Shown here one piece after another: positions 18,894 through 28,524 of a stretch of 64,000 nt of DNA. Origin of the DNA: Bradyrhizobium sediminis (GTDB taxonomy: Bacteria > Pseudomonadota > Alphaproteobacteria > Rhizobiales > Xanthobacteraceae); assembly GCF_018736085.1 (NCBI RefSeq), contig NZ_CP076134.1:2614501-2678500 (forward strand). The letters are read 5' to 3'. The notes beneath the pieces are model-generated. The model was not told the origin of the DNA. It saw nothing but the letters and a program-made list of their open reading frames with translations, and did not search any database. Positions within the stretch are counted from its first letter, which is position 1. The number at the start of each line of letters is the position of its first letter. A program made the position numbers and the translations under genes.

Positions 18894-19382
18894 CTACCCC
18901 TCGCGCGTTTCGCGCAAGTTCGCCAGCCGGTCCAGCGCGCCCTGCAGGATGTAGATCGCGGCGTGTTCGTCGATCACCTCGGCGCGCCGGGCGCGACTCA
19001 TGTCCATGCCGATCAATTCGCGCTCGACCGCGGCGGTCGAGAGCCGCTCGTCCCACAGGGCGATCGGCAGATTGGTCAGTTTGGAAAAATTGCGGGCGAA
19101 GGCGCGGGTCGATTGCGCACGCGGACCTTCGCTGGCGTCCATGTTGATGGGCAGGCCGAGCACGAAGCCGGCGGCGTTGCGTTCGGTCGCGATGGCGATC
19201 AGCCGCGCAGCATCGGCCTTGAACGCCTTGCGCTGGATGGTTTCGACCCCGGTCGCCAGCCTGCGGTCGGGATCGGATACCGCGACGCCGATGGTCTTGG
19301 TGCCGAGATCGAGGCCGACAAGGGCGCCGCGTTCGGGCCAGTGCGCGGCGGCGTCGATCAGCGGTAGAATGAGAGCAGGCAT
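18894..19382 (-). CDS. ruvX: RuvX/YqgF Holliday junction resolvase-like nuclease
   Basis: 162 residues with an RNase H-like fold: LVGLDLGTKTIGVAVSDP (first catalytic aspartate, about residue 24), VLGLPINMDASEG, WDERLSTAAVE and the closing IDEHAAIYILQ. YqgF proteins process 16S rRNA 5' ends and may resolve junctions. In related rhizobia it lies next to gatCAB; here about 4.6 kb of cyclase, LysR and nitronate monooxygenase genes separate it from gatC. Confidence 0.93.
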   Translation of the reverse strand: MPALILPLIDAAAHWPERGALVGLDLGTKTIGVAVSDPDRRLATGVETIQRKAFKADAARLIAIATERNAAGFVLGLPINMDASEGPRAQSTRAFARNFSKLTNLPIALWDERLSTAAVERELIGMDMSRARRAEVIDEHAAIYILQGALDRLANLRETREG

Positions 19383-19478
19383 GGCATTCGCTTAGCACGC
19401 GCCTTGCCGGTCACGCAAAGCCGGATCGCTGCGTGGCGCTCCAGGAGAGGAACGCCACGCCGCGTCGTCGATGAGTCG

Positions 19479-20414
19479 TTAGCGGATCGCGATGGGGTTG
19501 ATCATGCTCTGCACCGCGCCTCTGAAGCGCGGCTGGCCGAGGACGAACAGGAACTCATAGGCCTTGTCCTTGGCAAGCTCGGCGGTGTCCATGTTTTCGA
19601 GAATGTAGGTGCCGTTCATCGGCAGCAGGATCTGATGCACCTCGAACACGTTCTTGGACTCGAACGGAATCGCCTCGACCGCCCAGTTGTCGGCACCGAT
19701 CGCGACGACGCCCTTGCCGGTGAGATATTTGGCGCCTTCGACCCCGAGGCCGGGCTCGCCGGTAGCGAAGCGCTTGTCGTCCTTGCCGATCAGGCTGAGC
19801 CAGCCGGTGTGGAAGAGCACGACGTCGCCCTGGCGGATTTCGACGCCCTGTTTCTTGGCGGCTTCCTCGATCTCCTTGACGTTGAAGGCGGTGCCTTCCT
19901 TGACGACGTCGGTGTTGTAATAGGCCGCCATGTCCAGCAGCACGCCGCGGGTCACCATCGGCGGGACTTTCTCGATGCCGAGCTTCTTCAGGCCGGTGGG
20001 ATCGGCGAATTCGAGCAGCTTGTTGCCGTTGTAATAGACGTGCTCGACGCCGATATGGCCGAGACCGTCGAGCTGACTGCCGACGCCGACCCAGCCCTCG
20101 ATGATGTCGTCATTATAGGTGGTCTTGCTCGGTCCGAGGCCGGGACTGCCGGCCTGTCCGGGCTGCACAACGGTGATCTTGAAGCCGCGTGGCGGATAGG
20201 CCGGCGTCTTGGAATCGACGGGGATGCCGAGCGCATAGGTCTTGCCGGTCTTGACCAGCGACGCCGCCTTCACGACGAGCTCCGGCTTCATGTAGTTGGC
20301 AGCGCCAATCTCGTCGTTCGGTCCCCATTTGGATTTGGTCCAGTCTTGTGCGCTTGCCGTTCCGACCGTACCCAACACGGCGACAGAACAACTCAAGACA
20401 AATGCCTTCAGCAT
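19479..20414 (-). CDS. Secreted cyclase-family (kynurenine formamidase-like) protein
   Basis: 311 residues with a signal peptide cut after ASAQ (about residue 23). The cyclase-family core contains GSQLDGLGHIG near 115, the position of the HxGTHxDxPxH metal motif. This version keeps the aspartate and second histidine but has Gln for the first His, as in the GS(T)QxD.L.H branch. Later motifs RGVLLDMA and GDVVLFHTGW match the family. Family members hydrolyse aryl formamides or related amides and esters using a metal. Export to the periplasm is unusual for kynurenine metabolism, so another substrate is likely. Confidence 0.82.
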   Translation of the reverse strand: MLKAFVLSCSVAVLGTVGTASAQDWTKSKWGPNDEIGAANYMKPELVVKAASLVKTGKTYALGIPVDSKTPAYPPRGFKITVVQPGQAGSPGLGPSKTTYNDDIIEGWVGVGSQLDGLGHIGVEHVYYNGNKLLEFADPTGLKKLGIEKVPPMVTRGVLLDMAAYYNTDVVKEGTAFNVKEIEEAAKKQGVEIRQGDVVLFHTGWLSLIGKDDKRFATGEPGLGVEGAKYLTGKGVVAIGADNWAVEAIPFESKNVFEVHQILLPMNGTYILENMDTAELAKDKAYEFLFVLGQPRFRGAVQSMINPIAIR

Positions 20415-20683
20415 CGCAAGTTCCTCCCAGGCGTTGACGTTATGGTTGTTGATAGCTAGCGCCGCATACTAACGTAGTAGCGCGGCCCGTCCATGGTTTT
20501 TGAATCGGTGAGAGGCAAATCTCGCAATGCGCGATTTCAGTGACGCCGCCACGCGTTGCGTTGCGGAATTGTGACGGAGAATTTCCGCTTCATGGAAAGC
20601 CAGGAAAGAATTTCTGAAAAAATGAGCGCAAATCTTCTCCAGCGATCGCGCGAGAATGCTTTGTGGAGAAATAGAGGCAGAAG

Positions 20684-20899
20684 ATGGACGCCCTTAGCCT
20701 GTTCGGACTGTTCGCCGTCACCGCGATGCTGGTGTGCTACGCGCTGGAGGATCGCAGCCACTGGTTCATCCTCGCCTTCGCGGCGGCCTGCGCGCTCGGC
20801 TCGATTTACGGATTTCTGCAGGGCGCCTGGCCGTTTGGGCTGGTCGAGGCGGTGTGGGCCGTGGTGGCGCTGCGGCGCTGGAATTTCAGGCGGCAATGA
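20684..20899 (+). CDS. Small two-helix membrane protein, 71 residues
   Basis: 71 residues: MDALSLFGLFAVTAMLVCYALED then two more hydrophobic stretches separated by a glycine-containing turn, ending in a basic WNFRRQ tail. GAGGCAGAAG immediately upstream can serve as ribosome site. The coding end overlaps the convergent LysR stop by 14 bases. Small proteins of this shape are frequent in Bradyrhizobium; the function is unknown. Confidence 0.7.
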   Translation: MDALSLFGLFAVTAMLVCYALEDRSHWFILAFAAACALGSIYGFLQGAWPFGLVEAVWAVVALRRWNFRRQ

Positions 20900-21776
20900 C
20901 CTGATTGTTCTTCTTCAAACAGGACGCGAAGCCCTCTAATGCGCTGTATCGGTGCGCGCTGCGGCGCTGGATGAAGAGGGTGTCGACCCGCGATTGCGCC
21001 GCGTTGAGCGGATGGATACGGATGTTGTCGCTCTGATCGCTGCGCTCGACCACCGCGCGCGGCAGCAACGTGACGCCCATGTCGGCGGCGACGCAGCCGA
21101 TCATGCCGTCGAGCGTGCCGAGTTCGAACCGTGCGGCGGACGGCCAGCCAAACCCGGCCAGCACTTGCTCGAGCCGCTGCCGGTAGCTGCAGCCGGTGCG
21201 GAACACCAGCGCGGTCGGACCGGATTCCGGCGTGCCGGCGCGGAGGCTTGCAAGGCTAGTCCAGCGCCGCGCGCTGACCAGCACCAGCTCTTCCTTGAAG
21301 GCGGTCACTGAGATGAGTTCGGCATGATCGATCGGGCCGGCGACGAAGGCGCCGTCGAGCGAGCCATCGAGCACGGCGGCGACCAGATCGGCGGTCGGTG
21401 CGGTGCGCAGGCTTAGTTGTACCGCCGGAAAGCGGCGGTGAAATTGCGCCAGCAGCGACGGCAGCCGCACGGCGGCGGTGGTCTCCATCGACCCGATCGA
21501 CAACGGTCCCTTGGGTTCGCCGTCCTCGCGCGCCGCCAATACGGCTTCACGAGACAGCGCGGCCAGGCGCTGGGCATAGGGCAACAGGCGGCGGCCGGCG
21601 CCGGTCAGCGCCATGCCGCGGCTGTGCCGCTCGAACAGCGCCGTTCCGATTTCGGCCTCGAGCGCCTTCACTCGCTGCGTGATGTTGGATTGCACGGTGT
21701 TGAGCTCGGCGGCCGCGCGGGTGACGCCGCCGAGGCGCGCAACGGTCGAAAAAGTCACCAGGTCGGACAATTCCAT
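20886..21776 (-). CDS. LysR family transcriptional regulator
   Basis: 296 residues. An N-terminal winged helix-turn-helix (about 1-60, with GGVTRAAAELNTVQSNITQRVKALE in pieces) is followed by the periplasmic-binding-like LysR effector domain. It is divergent from two nitronate monooxygenase genes 105 bases away, the usual arrangement for a LysR activator and its target. An imperfect dyad in the shared spacer is a candidate binding site. The effector is unknown. Confidence 0.92.
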   Translation of the reverse strand: MELSDLVTFSTVARLGGVTRAAAELNTVQSNITQRVKALEAEIGTALFERHSRGMALTGAGRRLLPYAQRLAALSREAVLAAREDGEPKGPLSIGSMETTAAVRLPSLLAQFHRRFPAVQLSLRTAPTADLVAAVLDGSLDGAFVAGPIDHAELISVTAFKEELVLVSARRWTSLASLRAGTPESGPTALVFRTGCSYRQRLEQVLAGFGWPSAARFELGTLDGMIGCVAADMGVTLLPRAVVERSDQSDNIRIHPLNAAQSRVDTLFIQRRSAHRYSALEGFASCLKKNNQVIAA

Positions 21777-21811
21777 GGCGTCACTTTCGTTTCATTTTTG
21801 AGATGGCAGCG

Positions 21812-21836
21812 TTCTCAAGAAATCATTTATCGAGAA
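21812..21836. promoter_or_regulatory. Candidate LysR operator in the divergent spacer
   Basis: TTCTC at 21812-21816 and GAGAA at 21832-21836 are inverted arms separated by 15 bases, centred between the LysR gene and the first nitronate monooxygenase gene. LysR sites typically contain T-N11-A within a larger dyad. The arms are short, so this is tentative. Confidence 0.35.
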
Positions 21837-21881
21837 TGCTAGCCGGGCCTATGGTCGCTGTCCAGATCCGAGGAAATGGCT

Positions 21882-22865
21882 ATGCCGATCGATACGCCTC
21901 TGTGCGGCCTGTTGGGCATCCAGCATCCGATTCTGCTGGCGCCGATGGACGTGATTGCCGGCGCGCGGTTGACGGCGGCGGTGAGCGGCGCCGGAGGGTT
22001 CGGGATTCTCGGCGGCGGCTACGGCGACAGGGCCTGGCTCGAACAGGAAACCGGCAAGCTCGAAGGCGCGCAAGCGCCGTTCGGCATCGGCTTCATCACC
22101 TGGAGCCTGGCAAAGCAGCCGGATCTGCTCGACATGGCGCTGGCGGCGCAGCCGCGCGCGATCATGCTGTCGTTCGGCGATCCCAAACCCTTTGCGCCTC
22201 GCATCAAAGCGGCGGGAGCCCGGTTGATCTGCCAGGTTCAGGACGAAGCCATGGCGCAGCAGGCGCTGGAGGCCGGCGCCGATATTCTGGTGGCGCAAGG
22301 CAGCGAGGCCGGCGGGCACGGGGCATCGCGCACCACCATCGACATCGTGCCTGCGATCGTCGATCTCGCGGCCGGCCGCGTGCCGGTGGTGGCCGCGGGC
22401 GGCATCGGCGATGGCCGCGGGCTGGCGGCGATGATGATGCTGGGCGCCGCCGGGGTGCTGCTCGGCACGCGCTTTTACGCCAGCCAGGAATGCGACGGCG
22501 CGGAAGAAGCCAAGAAGCGCATCTGCGCCGCCAAAAGCGGCTGTACCACGCGCGGCATCATCTTCGATCTGTCACGGAACAACGTCTGGCCGGCGCCGTT
22601 CAACGGACGCTGCCTGATCAACGATCATGCCCGCCGCTGGCAGGGGCGCGAAATGGAACTGCTGCAGAACGTGAAGACGGTCGCCGCCGAATATGCCGCA
22701 GCCAGGGCTTCGGGTAATTTCGACGTCGCGGCCGTGATCGCCGGTGAAGCCGTCGGGCTGATCCATGATATTCCGCCGGCGGCCGACATTGTCGAGCGTA
22801 TCGTCGCCGAGGCAGACCGGATACTGCTCGGGCGGCGCAATTCCTCCACGGCCTTCGAGGCCTGA
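21882..22865 (+). CDS. Nitronate monooxygenase family protein (first of a pair)
   Basis: 327 residues, an FMN-dependent TIM barrel. The N-terminal GIQHPILLAPMD, the central VAQGSEAGGHGA (phosphate and nitronate-binding region) and VVAAGGIGDGRGLAAMMMLGAAGVLLGTRF are diagnostic of the NMO/2-nitropropane dioxygenase family, which oxidatively denitrifies alkyl nitronates. GAGGAA at 21870-21875 abuts ATG 21876 but is well spaced from ATG 21882, so the latter is preferred. It lies 16 bases from a second NMO gene and is divergent from a LysR regulator. Confidence 0.88.
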   Translation: MPIDTPLCGLLGIQHPILLAPMDVIAGARLTAAVSGAGGFGILGGGYGDRAWLEQETGKLEGAQAPFGIGFITWSLAKQPDLLDMALAAQPRAIMLSFGDPKPFAPRIKAAGARLICQVQDEAMAQQALEAGADILVAQGSEAGGHGASRTTIDIVPAIVDLAAGRVPVVAAGGIGDGRGLAAMMMLGAAGVLLGTRFYASQECDGAEEAKKRICAAKSGCTTRGIIFDLSRNNVWPAPFNGRCLINDHARRWQGREMELLQNVKTVAAEYAAARASGNFDVAAVIAGEAVGLIHDIPPAADIVERIVAEADRILLGRRNSSTAFEA

Positions 22866-22881
22866 CCGAAAGAGACAGACC

Positions 22882-23958
22882 ATGTGGCCGGACCGCCGAC
22901 TTATCGACCTCTTCAAGACCGAATTCCCGATCGTGCTCGCGCCGATGGCCGGGATCATGGACGCCGACCTCGTGATCGCGGCGGCGCAGGGCGGGGCGCT
23001 GGGCTCGCTGCCCTGCGCGATGATTTCGGCGGAGAAGGCGCGCGAGCAGGTGAACATCATCCGCCAGCGCGTCACGGCTCCGGTCAATCTGAACTTCTTC
23101 TGTCACAAGCCGGTCGAGGCGGATCCCGCGCGCGAGGCCGGTTGGAAAGCGCGGCTGTCCTCTTACTATAAGGAGCTCGGACTCGACCCGGCGGCGCCGG
23201 TCGCCGCCGCCAACCGCGCGCCGTTCGATGAGACGATGTGCGCTTTGGTCGAGGAACTGAAGCCGGAAGTCGTCAGCTTTCACTTCGGGTTGCCGGAACC
23301 CAAACTGCTGAAGCGCGTCAAGGCGGCCGGCTGCATCGTGATGTCGTCGGCGACCATCGTGCGGGAGGCGATCTGGCTCGAGGAGAACGGCGCCGACGTC
23401 ATCATCGCGCAAGGTGCGGAGGCGGGCGGCCATCGCGGCATGTTCCTGACCGACAATATTGCCGAGCAGCCCGGCACCTTCGCGCTGGTGCCGCAGGTGG
23501 CCGATGCGGTGAAGGTGCCGGTGATCGCGGCGGGCGGCATCGCCGACGGGCGCGGTATCGCGGCGGCGTTCGCGCTGGGGGCGGCGGGCGTACAGATCGG
23601 TAGCGCCTATCTCCGTTGCCCGGAATCCAAGGTGATTGCCCCGGCGCGTGTGGCGCTGGCGCAGGCACGGGACGATTCCACCGTCATCACCAATGTCATG
23701 ACCGGGCGTCCGGCGCGCGGGGTGGCCAACCGGGTGATGCGCGAGGTCGGCCCGATTTCGCCCGACGCCCCGGCGTTCCCGCATTCCGCGACCGCGCTCG
23801 GACCTCTGAAAACGGCTGCCGAAAAGCTCGGCAAGGTCGATTTCACTAATCTTTGGGCCGGGCAAGCGGTGCGGCTCGGCCGCGAGATGCCGGCTTCCGA
23901 GCTGACCCGGGCCCTGGCCGGCGCCGCATTGGCGCGGCTGAGCCAGATGGCCGGCTGA
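22882..23958 (+). CDS. Nitronate monooxygenase family protein (second of a pair)
   Basis: 358 residues with the same FMN TIM-barrel signatures as its neighbour (EFPIVLAPMAGIMDADLV, IAQGAEAGGHRGMF, VIAAGGIADGRGIAAAFALG) but otherwise clearly diverged, so this is an old paralogue rather than a recent duplicate. The start at ATG 22882 follows an AGAGA site; the open frame upstream of it overlaps the first NMO gene. Cotranscribed with the first gene and probably controlled by the divergent LysR. Confidence 0.88.
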   Translation: MWPDRRLIDLFKTEFPIVLAPMAGIMDADLVIAAAQGGALGSLPCAMISAEKAREQVNIIRQRVTAPVNLNFFCHKPVEADPAREAGWKARLSSYYKELGLDPAAPVAAANRAPFDETMCALVEELKPEVVSFHFGLPEPKLLKRVKAAGCIVMSSATIVREAIWLEENGADVIIAQGAEAGGHRGMFLTDNIAEQPGTFALVPQVADAVKVPVIAAGGIADGRGIAAAFALGAAGVQIGSAYLRCPESKVIAPARVALAQARDDSTVITNVMTGRPARGVANRVMREVGPISPDAPAFPHSATALGPLKTAAEKLGKVDFTNLWAGQAVRLGREMPASELTRALAGAALARLSQMAG

Positions 23959-24015
23959 TCAGGGCCTCGGCCGCGGTTGCGGCGCAAAAGGCGCCTCTGC
24001 TATACGGCGGGCTGA

Positions 24016-24327
<312 letters not shown>

Positions 24328-24331
24328 GATA

Positions 24332-24375
24332 GCGTTTTCGAGCGAAGTGGATACCGGTTCGCGTGAAGAAAACGC
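24332..24375. repeat. 44-bp palindromic repeat, family A copy 2
   Basis: GCGTTTTC and GAAAACGC ends exactly as at 2786-2829, same length, opposite orientation, four differences. It lies inside the gat operon between gatC and the small gene at 24413, so any RNA hairpin it forms would sit in the gat mRNA. Confidence 0.75.
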
Positions 24376-24412
24376 GTCAAACAAAAAGAGTGTTATCGAG
24401 ACGGGAAATCCG

Positions 24413-24625
24413 ATGTGTCTCCTCTGCGACGATGAAAAGGCCTATCAGGCCTACATGAATTACCTCGACGCGATGGAGCGGCAGGGCAAGGCTGCCGATC
24501 CCGACAAGGCGATGGACGCCGTGCTCGACGCGCTCGAAGCGTCGGACAAGACCCGCAGCAAGCTGGACGACCCGGCCAACGACAAGACGCTGTCTCCGTT
24601 CTTCTGCAGCCCGGTTGATAAATGA
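24413..24625 (+). CDS. Small acidic protein between gatC and gatA
   Basis: 70 residues beginning [20 protein letters not shown], acidic, helical in pattern, with Cys2 and Cys5 near the N-terminus and a third Cys near the C-terminus (FFCSPVDK). Its TGA overlaps the gatA ATG (ATGA), which couples it to gatA and argues strongly that it is translated. I do not recognise a domain. The CxxC pair suggests metal or redox binding, but that is inference. A weak GGGA lies upstream. Confidence 0.72.
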   Translation: MCLLCDDEKAYQAYMNYLDAMERQGKAADPDKAMDAVLDALEASDKTRSKLDDPANDKTLSPFFCSPVDK

Positions 24626-26094
24626 CTGACCTGACATCGCTGACGCTCGCCGAGGCCCGTGAGGGTCTCGCGAACAAATCCTTTACCTCGCTCGAACTGA
24701 CCGACGCCCATCTCGGGGCGATCGAGGCGGCGCGCGCGCTCAATGCCTTCGTGATGGAAACCCCGGATCGTGCCCGCGCCATGGCGCGCGAGGTCGACGC
24801 CAAGATCGCCAGGGGCGAGGGCGGCCCGCTTGCCGGCATTCCGCTCGGGATCAAGGACCTGTTTGCGACCAGGGACGTCCGCACCACCGCGTGTTCGAAG
24901 ATCCTCGGCAATTTCGTTCCGACTTACGAATCCACCGTGACCTCGCAGCTGTGGCGCGACGGCGCGGTCATGCTCGGCAAGCTCAACAATGACGAGTTCG
25001 CCATGGGCTCGTCGAACGAGACCTCCTGCTTCGGTCCCGTCGTCAATCCGTGGCGGCGCGACGGCGCCAACACCATGCTGGTGCCGGGCGGCTCCTCCGG
25101 CGGCTCGGCGTCGGCGGTGGCGGCGCTGTTGTGCATGGGTGCGACCGCGACCGATACCGGCGGCTCGATCCGGCAGCCCGCGGCGTTCACCGGCACTGTT
25201 GGCATGAAGCCGACCTATGGGCGCTGTTCGCGCTGGGGCATCGTGGCGTTTGCATCCTCGCTCGACCAGGCCGGTCCGATCGCGCGCACCGTGCGCGACA
25301 CTGCGATCCTGATGCGCTCGATGGCCGGTCACGATCCCAAGGACACCACGTCGGTCGATCTCGCGGTGCCGGATTACGAGTCGGCGCTCGGAAAATCCGT
25401 CAAGGGCATGAAGATCGGTATTCCCAAAGAGTATCGCCTCGACGGCATGCCCGCGGAAATCGAAAAGCTCTGGAGCGAGGGCGCGGCCTGGCTGAAGGCG
25501 GCCGGCGCCGAGCTGGTCGAGGTGTCGCTGCCGCACACCAAATACGCGCTGCCCGCGTATTATATCGTGGCTCCGGCGGAGGCCTCGTCGAATCTGGCGC
25601 GCTACGACGGCGTGCGTTACGGCCTGCGCGTGCCCGGCCGCTCGATCGGTGAGCTCTATGAGAACACCCGCGCCGAGGGCTTTGGCGCCGAGGTCCGCCG
25701 CCGCGTCATGATCGGCACTTACGTGCTCTCGGCCGGCTATTACGACGCCTATTATCTGCGCGCGCAGAAAGTTCGCACCCTGATCAAGAAGGATTTCGAG
25801 GATTGCTTCGCCAAGGGCGTCAACGCGATCCTGACCCCGGCGACGCCGTCGGCGGCGTTCGGCGTCGGGGAGAAGGGCGCCGACCCCGTCGAGATGTATC
25901 TCAACGACATCTTCACGGTGACGGTGAACATGGCGGGGCTGCCGGGGATCGCGGTTCCCGCCGGCAAGGACGCGCAGGGCCTGCCGCTCGGCCTGCAGCT
26001 GATCGGCCGTCCGTTCGACGAAGAGACCCTGTTCTCGCTCGGCGAGGTGATCGAGCAGGCGGCGGGACGATTCACGCCGGCGAGGTGGTGGTGA
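24622..26094 (+). CDS. gatA: Glutamyl-tRNA(Gln)/Asp-tRNA(Asn) amidotransferase subunit A
   Basis: 490 residues. It hydrolyses glutamine and channels ammonia to GatB. The Ser-cisSer-Lys triad is K78 in GIKDLF, S158 in [10 protein letters not shown] and S182 in [11 protein letters not shown]. The start overlaps the stop of the small upstream gene. The C-terminus runs into another small gene rather than gatB directly. Confidence 0.97.
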   Translation: MTDLTSLTLAEAREGLANKSFTSLELTDAHLGAIEAARALNAFVMETPDRARAMAREVDAKIARGEGGPLAGIPLGIKDLFATRDVRTTACSKILGNFVPTYESTVTSQLWRDGAVMLGKLNNDEFAMGSSNETSCFGPVVNPWRRDGANTMLVPGGSSGGSASAVAALLCMGATATDTGGSIRQPAAFTGTVGMKPTYGRCSRWGIVAFASSLDQAGPIARTVRDTAILMRSMAGHDPKDTTSVDLAVPDYESALGKSVKGMKIGIPKEYRLDGMPAEIEKLWSEGAAWLKAAGAELVEVSLPHTKYALPAYYIVAPAEASSNLARYDGVRYGLRVPGRSIGELYENTRAEGFGAEVRRRVMIGTYVLSAGYYDAYYLRAQKVRTLIKKDFEDCFAKGVNAILTPATPSAAFGVGEKGADPVEMYLNDIFTVTVNMAGLPGIAVPAGKDAQGLPLGLQLIGRPFDEETLFSLGEVIEQAAGRFTPARWW

Positions 26095-26096
26095 CC

Positions 26097-26390
26097 ATGG
26101 CCGAATTCAAAGCCAGCCTGTCGGGCGCAGCGCCGGCGCCGGGTCTCGATGCGCCGCTCGCCGCGCTGTGGTGGGCCGCGAAGGGCAATTGGGATCAGGC
26201 GCACAGGATCGCGCAGCACGAGGCGACCGCTGACGGAGCCTGGGTCCACGCCTATCTGCACCGGGTCGAGGGCGACCTCGGCAATGCCGGCTATTGGTAC
26301 CGCCAGGCCGGCCGGCCGGTTGCGAAGGATTCTCTCGATGCCGAATGGGAGCGGATGGCTTCCGCGCTGCTCGGAGGTGCAAGAGCATGA
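26097..26390 (+). CDS. Small protein between gatA and gatB
   Basis: 97 residues ([20 protein letters not shown]) rich in Trp and Tyr, with [19 protein letters not shown] and [20 protein letters not shown] reading like a short TPR/Sel1-type helical pair. It starts 2 bases after the gatA stop (a GTG at 26091 would overlap it) and its TGA overlaps the gatB ATG (ATGA). This tight embedding shows it is a real operon member; function unknown. Confidence 0.8.
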   Translation: MAEFKASLSGAAPAPGLDAPLAALWWAAKGNWDQAHRIAQHEATADGAWVHAYLHRVEGDLGNAGYWYRQAGRPVAKDSLDAEWERMASALLGGARA

Positions 26391-27865
26391 GTGCGACGAC
26401 CGCAAAACTGATCAAGGGTTCAACCGGCGACTGGGAGACGGTGATCGGGCTCGAAGTTCACGCCCAGGTCACCTCGAACGCGAAACTGTTTTCCGGCGCC
26501 TCGACCGCCTTCGGCGGCGAGCCGAACAGCCATGTCTCGCTGGTCGACGCCGCGATGCCGGGCATGCTGCCTGTCATCAACGAGGAATGCGTCAGGCAGG
26601 CTGTCACGACCGGTCTAGGCCTCAATGCCAAGATCAACCTGCGCTCGGTGTTTGACCGCAAGAACTATTTCTATCCGGACTCGCCGCAGGGCTACCAGAT
26701 CAGCCAGTACAAGTCGCCGATCGTGGGCGAGGGCGAGGTCGACGTCGAGCTGGACGGCGGCAAGACCGCGACGATCGGGATCGAGCGGCTGCATTTGGAG
26801 CAGGACGCCGGCAAGTTGCTACACGACCAGAGCCCTTCCATGTCTTATGTCGACCTTAACCGGTGCGGCGTGGCGCTGATGGAAATCGTCTCCAAGCCGG
26901 ACATCCGCGACGCCGAGCAGGCCAAGGCCTATGTGACCAAGCTGCGCTCGATCCTGCGTTATCTCGGTACCTGCGACGGCGACATGGAGAAGGGTTCGCT
27001 GCGCGCCGACGTCAACGTTTCCGTGCGCAAGCCGGGCGGTCCGCTCGGCACCCGCTGCGAAATCAAGAACATGAACTCGATCACCTTCATCGGCCAGGCG
27101 ATCGAATACGAGGCGCGGCGCCAGATCGGCATCATCGAGGACGGCGGCACCATCGATCAGGAAACCCGGCTGTTCGATCCCGGCAAGGGCGAGACCCGCT
27201 CGATGCGTTCCAAGGAAGAGGCGCACGACTACCGCTATTTCCCGGATCCCGATCTGTTGCCGCTCGAGTTCAGCGACGCCTTTGTCGCCGAACTCAAGGC
27301 CAACCTGCCGGAACTGCCGGACCAGAAGAAGGCGCGCTTCATCGCCGAATTCGGCCTGTCGCCCTATGACGCCGGCGTGCTGGTGGCCGAACGCGAAAGC
27401 GCGGACTTCTACGAAACGGTGCTGGCCGGTCTCGCCGACAAGTCGCGCGACGGCAAGCTCGCCGCCAACTGGGTGATCAACGAGCTGTTCGGGCGTCTCA
27501 ACAAGGAAGGCCGCGCTATCACGGGCTCGCCGGTATCGGCAGCGCAGCTTGCCGCGATCGTCGATCTGATCGGCGAGGGCACCATCTCCGGCAAGATCGC
27601 CAAGGATCTGTTCGAGATCGTCTGGCAGGAGGGCGGCGACCCGCGCGCGATCGTCGAAGCGCGCGGCATGAAGCAGGTCACCGACCTCTCGGCCATCGAA
27701 AAGGTGGTCGACGACATCATCGCCGCCAATCCCGACAAGGTGGAGCAGGCGAAAGCCAAGCCGCAGCTGGTCGGCTGGTTCGTCGGCCAGGTGATGAAGT
27801 CATCCGGCGGCAAGGCCAACCCGCAGGCCGTCAACGATCTGCTGAAATCCAAACTCGGCATCTGA
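26387..27865 (+). CDS. gatB: Glutamyl-tRNA(Gln)/Asp-tRNA(Asn) amidotransferase subunit B
   Basis: 492 residues. It is the kinase/transamidase subunit that activates mischarged t[13 protein letters not shown] at the start, [19 protein letters not shown] and the zinc-region and cradle motifs are intact, and the C-terminal YqeY-like tail domain ends in [18 protein letters not shown] lies about 6 bases before ATG 26387, which overlaps the preceding stop. Confidence 0.97.
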   Translation: MSATTAKLIKGSTGDWETVIGLEVHAQVTSNAKLFSGASTAFGGEPNSHVSLVDAAMPGMLPVINEECVRQAVTTGLGLNAKINLRSVFDRKNYFYPDSPQGYQISQYKSPIVGEGEVDVELDGGKTATIGIERLHLEQDAGKLLHDQSPSMSYVDLNRCGVALMEIVSKPDIRDAEQAKAYVTKLRSILRYLGTCDGDMEKGSLRADVNVSVRKPGGPLGTRCEIKNMNSITFIGQAIEYEARRQIGIIEDGGTIDQETRLFDPGKGETRSMRSKEEAHDYRYFPDPDLLPLEFSDAFVAELKANLPELPDQKKARFIAEFGLSPYDAGVLVAERESADFYETVLAGLADKSRDGKLAANWVINELFGRLNKEGRAITGSPVSAAQLAAIVDLIGEGTISGKIAKDLFEIVWQEGGDPRAIVEARGMKQVTDLSAIEKVVDDIIAANPDKVEQAKAKPQLVGWFVGQVMKSSGGKANPQAVNDLLKSKLGI

Positions 27866-28431
27866 ACGCCGCGTGAAGTGACGGCGACGGCATCGCCGCC
27901 GTCGCGCCGATGCGCAGCGCGCGTGCACACTTCATTCACCATGAATGCCGATGCGTCGCTCCGCGAAGCAGAAAACCGCCTCGCGAATCAGCGCCGGCGA
28001 TTCGCTCGAAAGTCCGGTTTTGGCGAGCGCCGATCAGGCGCGAAGCCGGTGAGCATGAAAATTTTTTTATTGCCAAAATTCGCGACTCAGAGTCCGCGCA
28101 ATCCGCTTTCAGCGGTGTTCGTCGACTCGCAATGACATCGATCGCGCGTCGACGACGCAACGCGTGAATTGCGAAAACACCTGCAGTACGGGCATATCTT
28201 GCGATATTGACAATCATCGGCGCTGCATTTTCGCGCACTATTCGCATCGTTGCGCGAATGCATTGCGGTGTTGTCGATCGACACGCGCGGTGCGCGCCCG
28301 GATCGCTGCGTCAACACTTCCTTAAGCAGGACGCTGTTTTTTTGAGTGTGTTGGTGTATTCGGGATGTAGTGCATTTCGATTCCCGAGTGCACGCAGCGA
28401 TTAAGCCATCTCACTACATTAGGAGGGCAAC
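27866..28431. other. Gene-free leader upstream of the lysine-rich small protein
   Basis: 566 bases between gatB and the 30-residue gene. It is less GC-rich than its surroundings, with an A/T run near 28060-28080. No frame has protein-like sequence. The last 10 bases hold an AGGAGGG ribosome site. It probably contains the gatB terminator and a promoter with a long leader for the small gene; I could not fix either precisely. Confidence 0.4.
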
Positions 28432-28524
28432 ATGGCCAAGAAAGCTAAGAAGGCAAAGAAGGCGAAGAGCGCAGTGAAGAAGACTGCGAAGAAGACCCGC
28501 AAGGTCGCCAAGAAGAAGAAGTAA
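28432..28524 (+). CDS. 30-residue lysine-rich histone H1-like peptide
   Basis: ATG 28432 to TAA 28524 encodes 30 residues, MAKKAKKAKKAKSAVKKTAK followed by KTRKVAKKKK; more than half are Lys or Arg. AGGAGGG at 28421-28427 is one of the strongest ribosome sites in the window. The AKK repeats match the lysine/alanine tails of bacterial H1/Hc1-like proteins, so nucleic-acid binding is likely but unproven. It stands alone with a long upstream leader. Confidence 0.75.
   Translation: MAKKAKKAKKAKSAVKKTAKKTRKVAKKKK

Noticed and set aside
18139..19398. 419-residue minus frame covering ruvX and the AEC gene in another frame
   Set aside because: It overlaps both real genes out of frame and is Arg-rich with no motifs.
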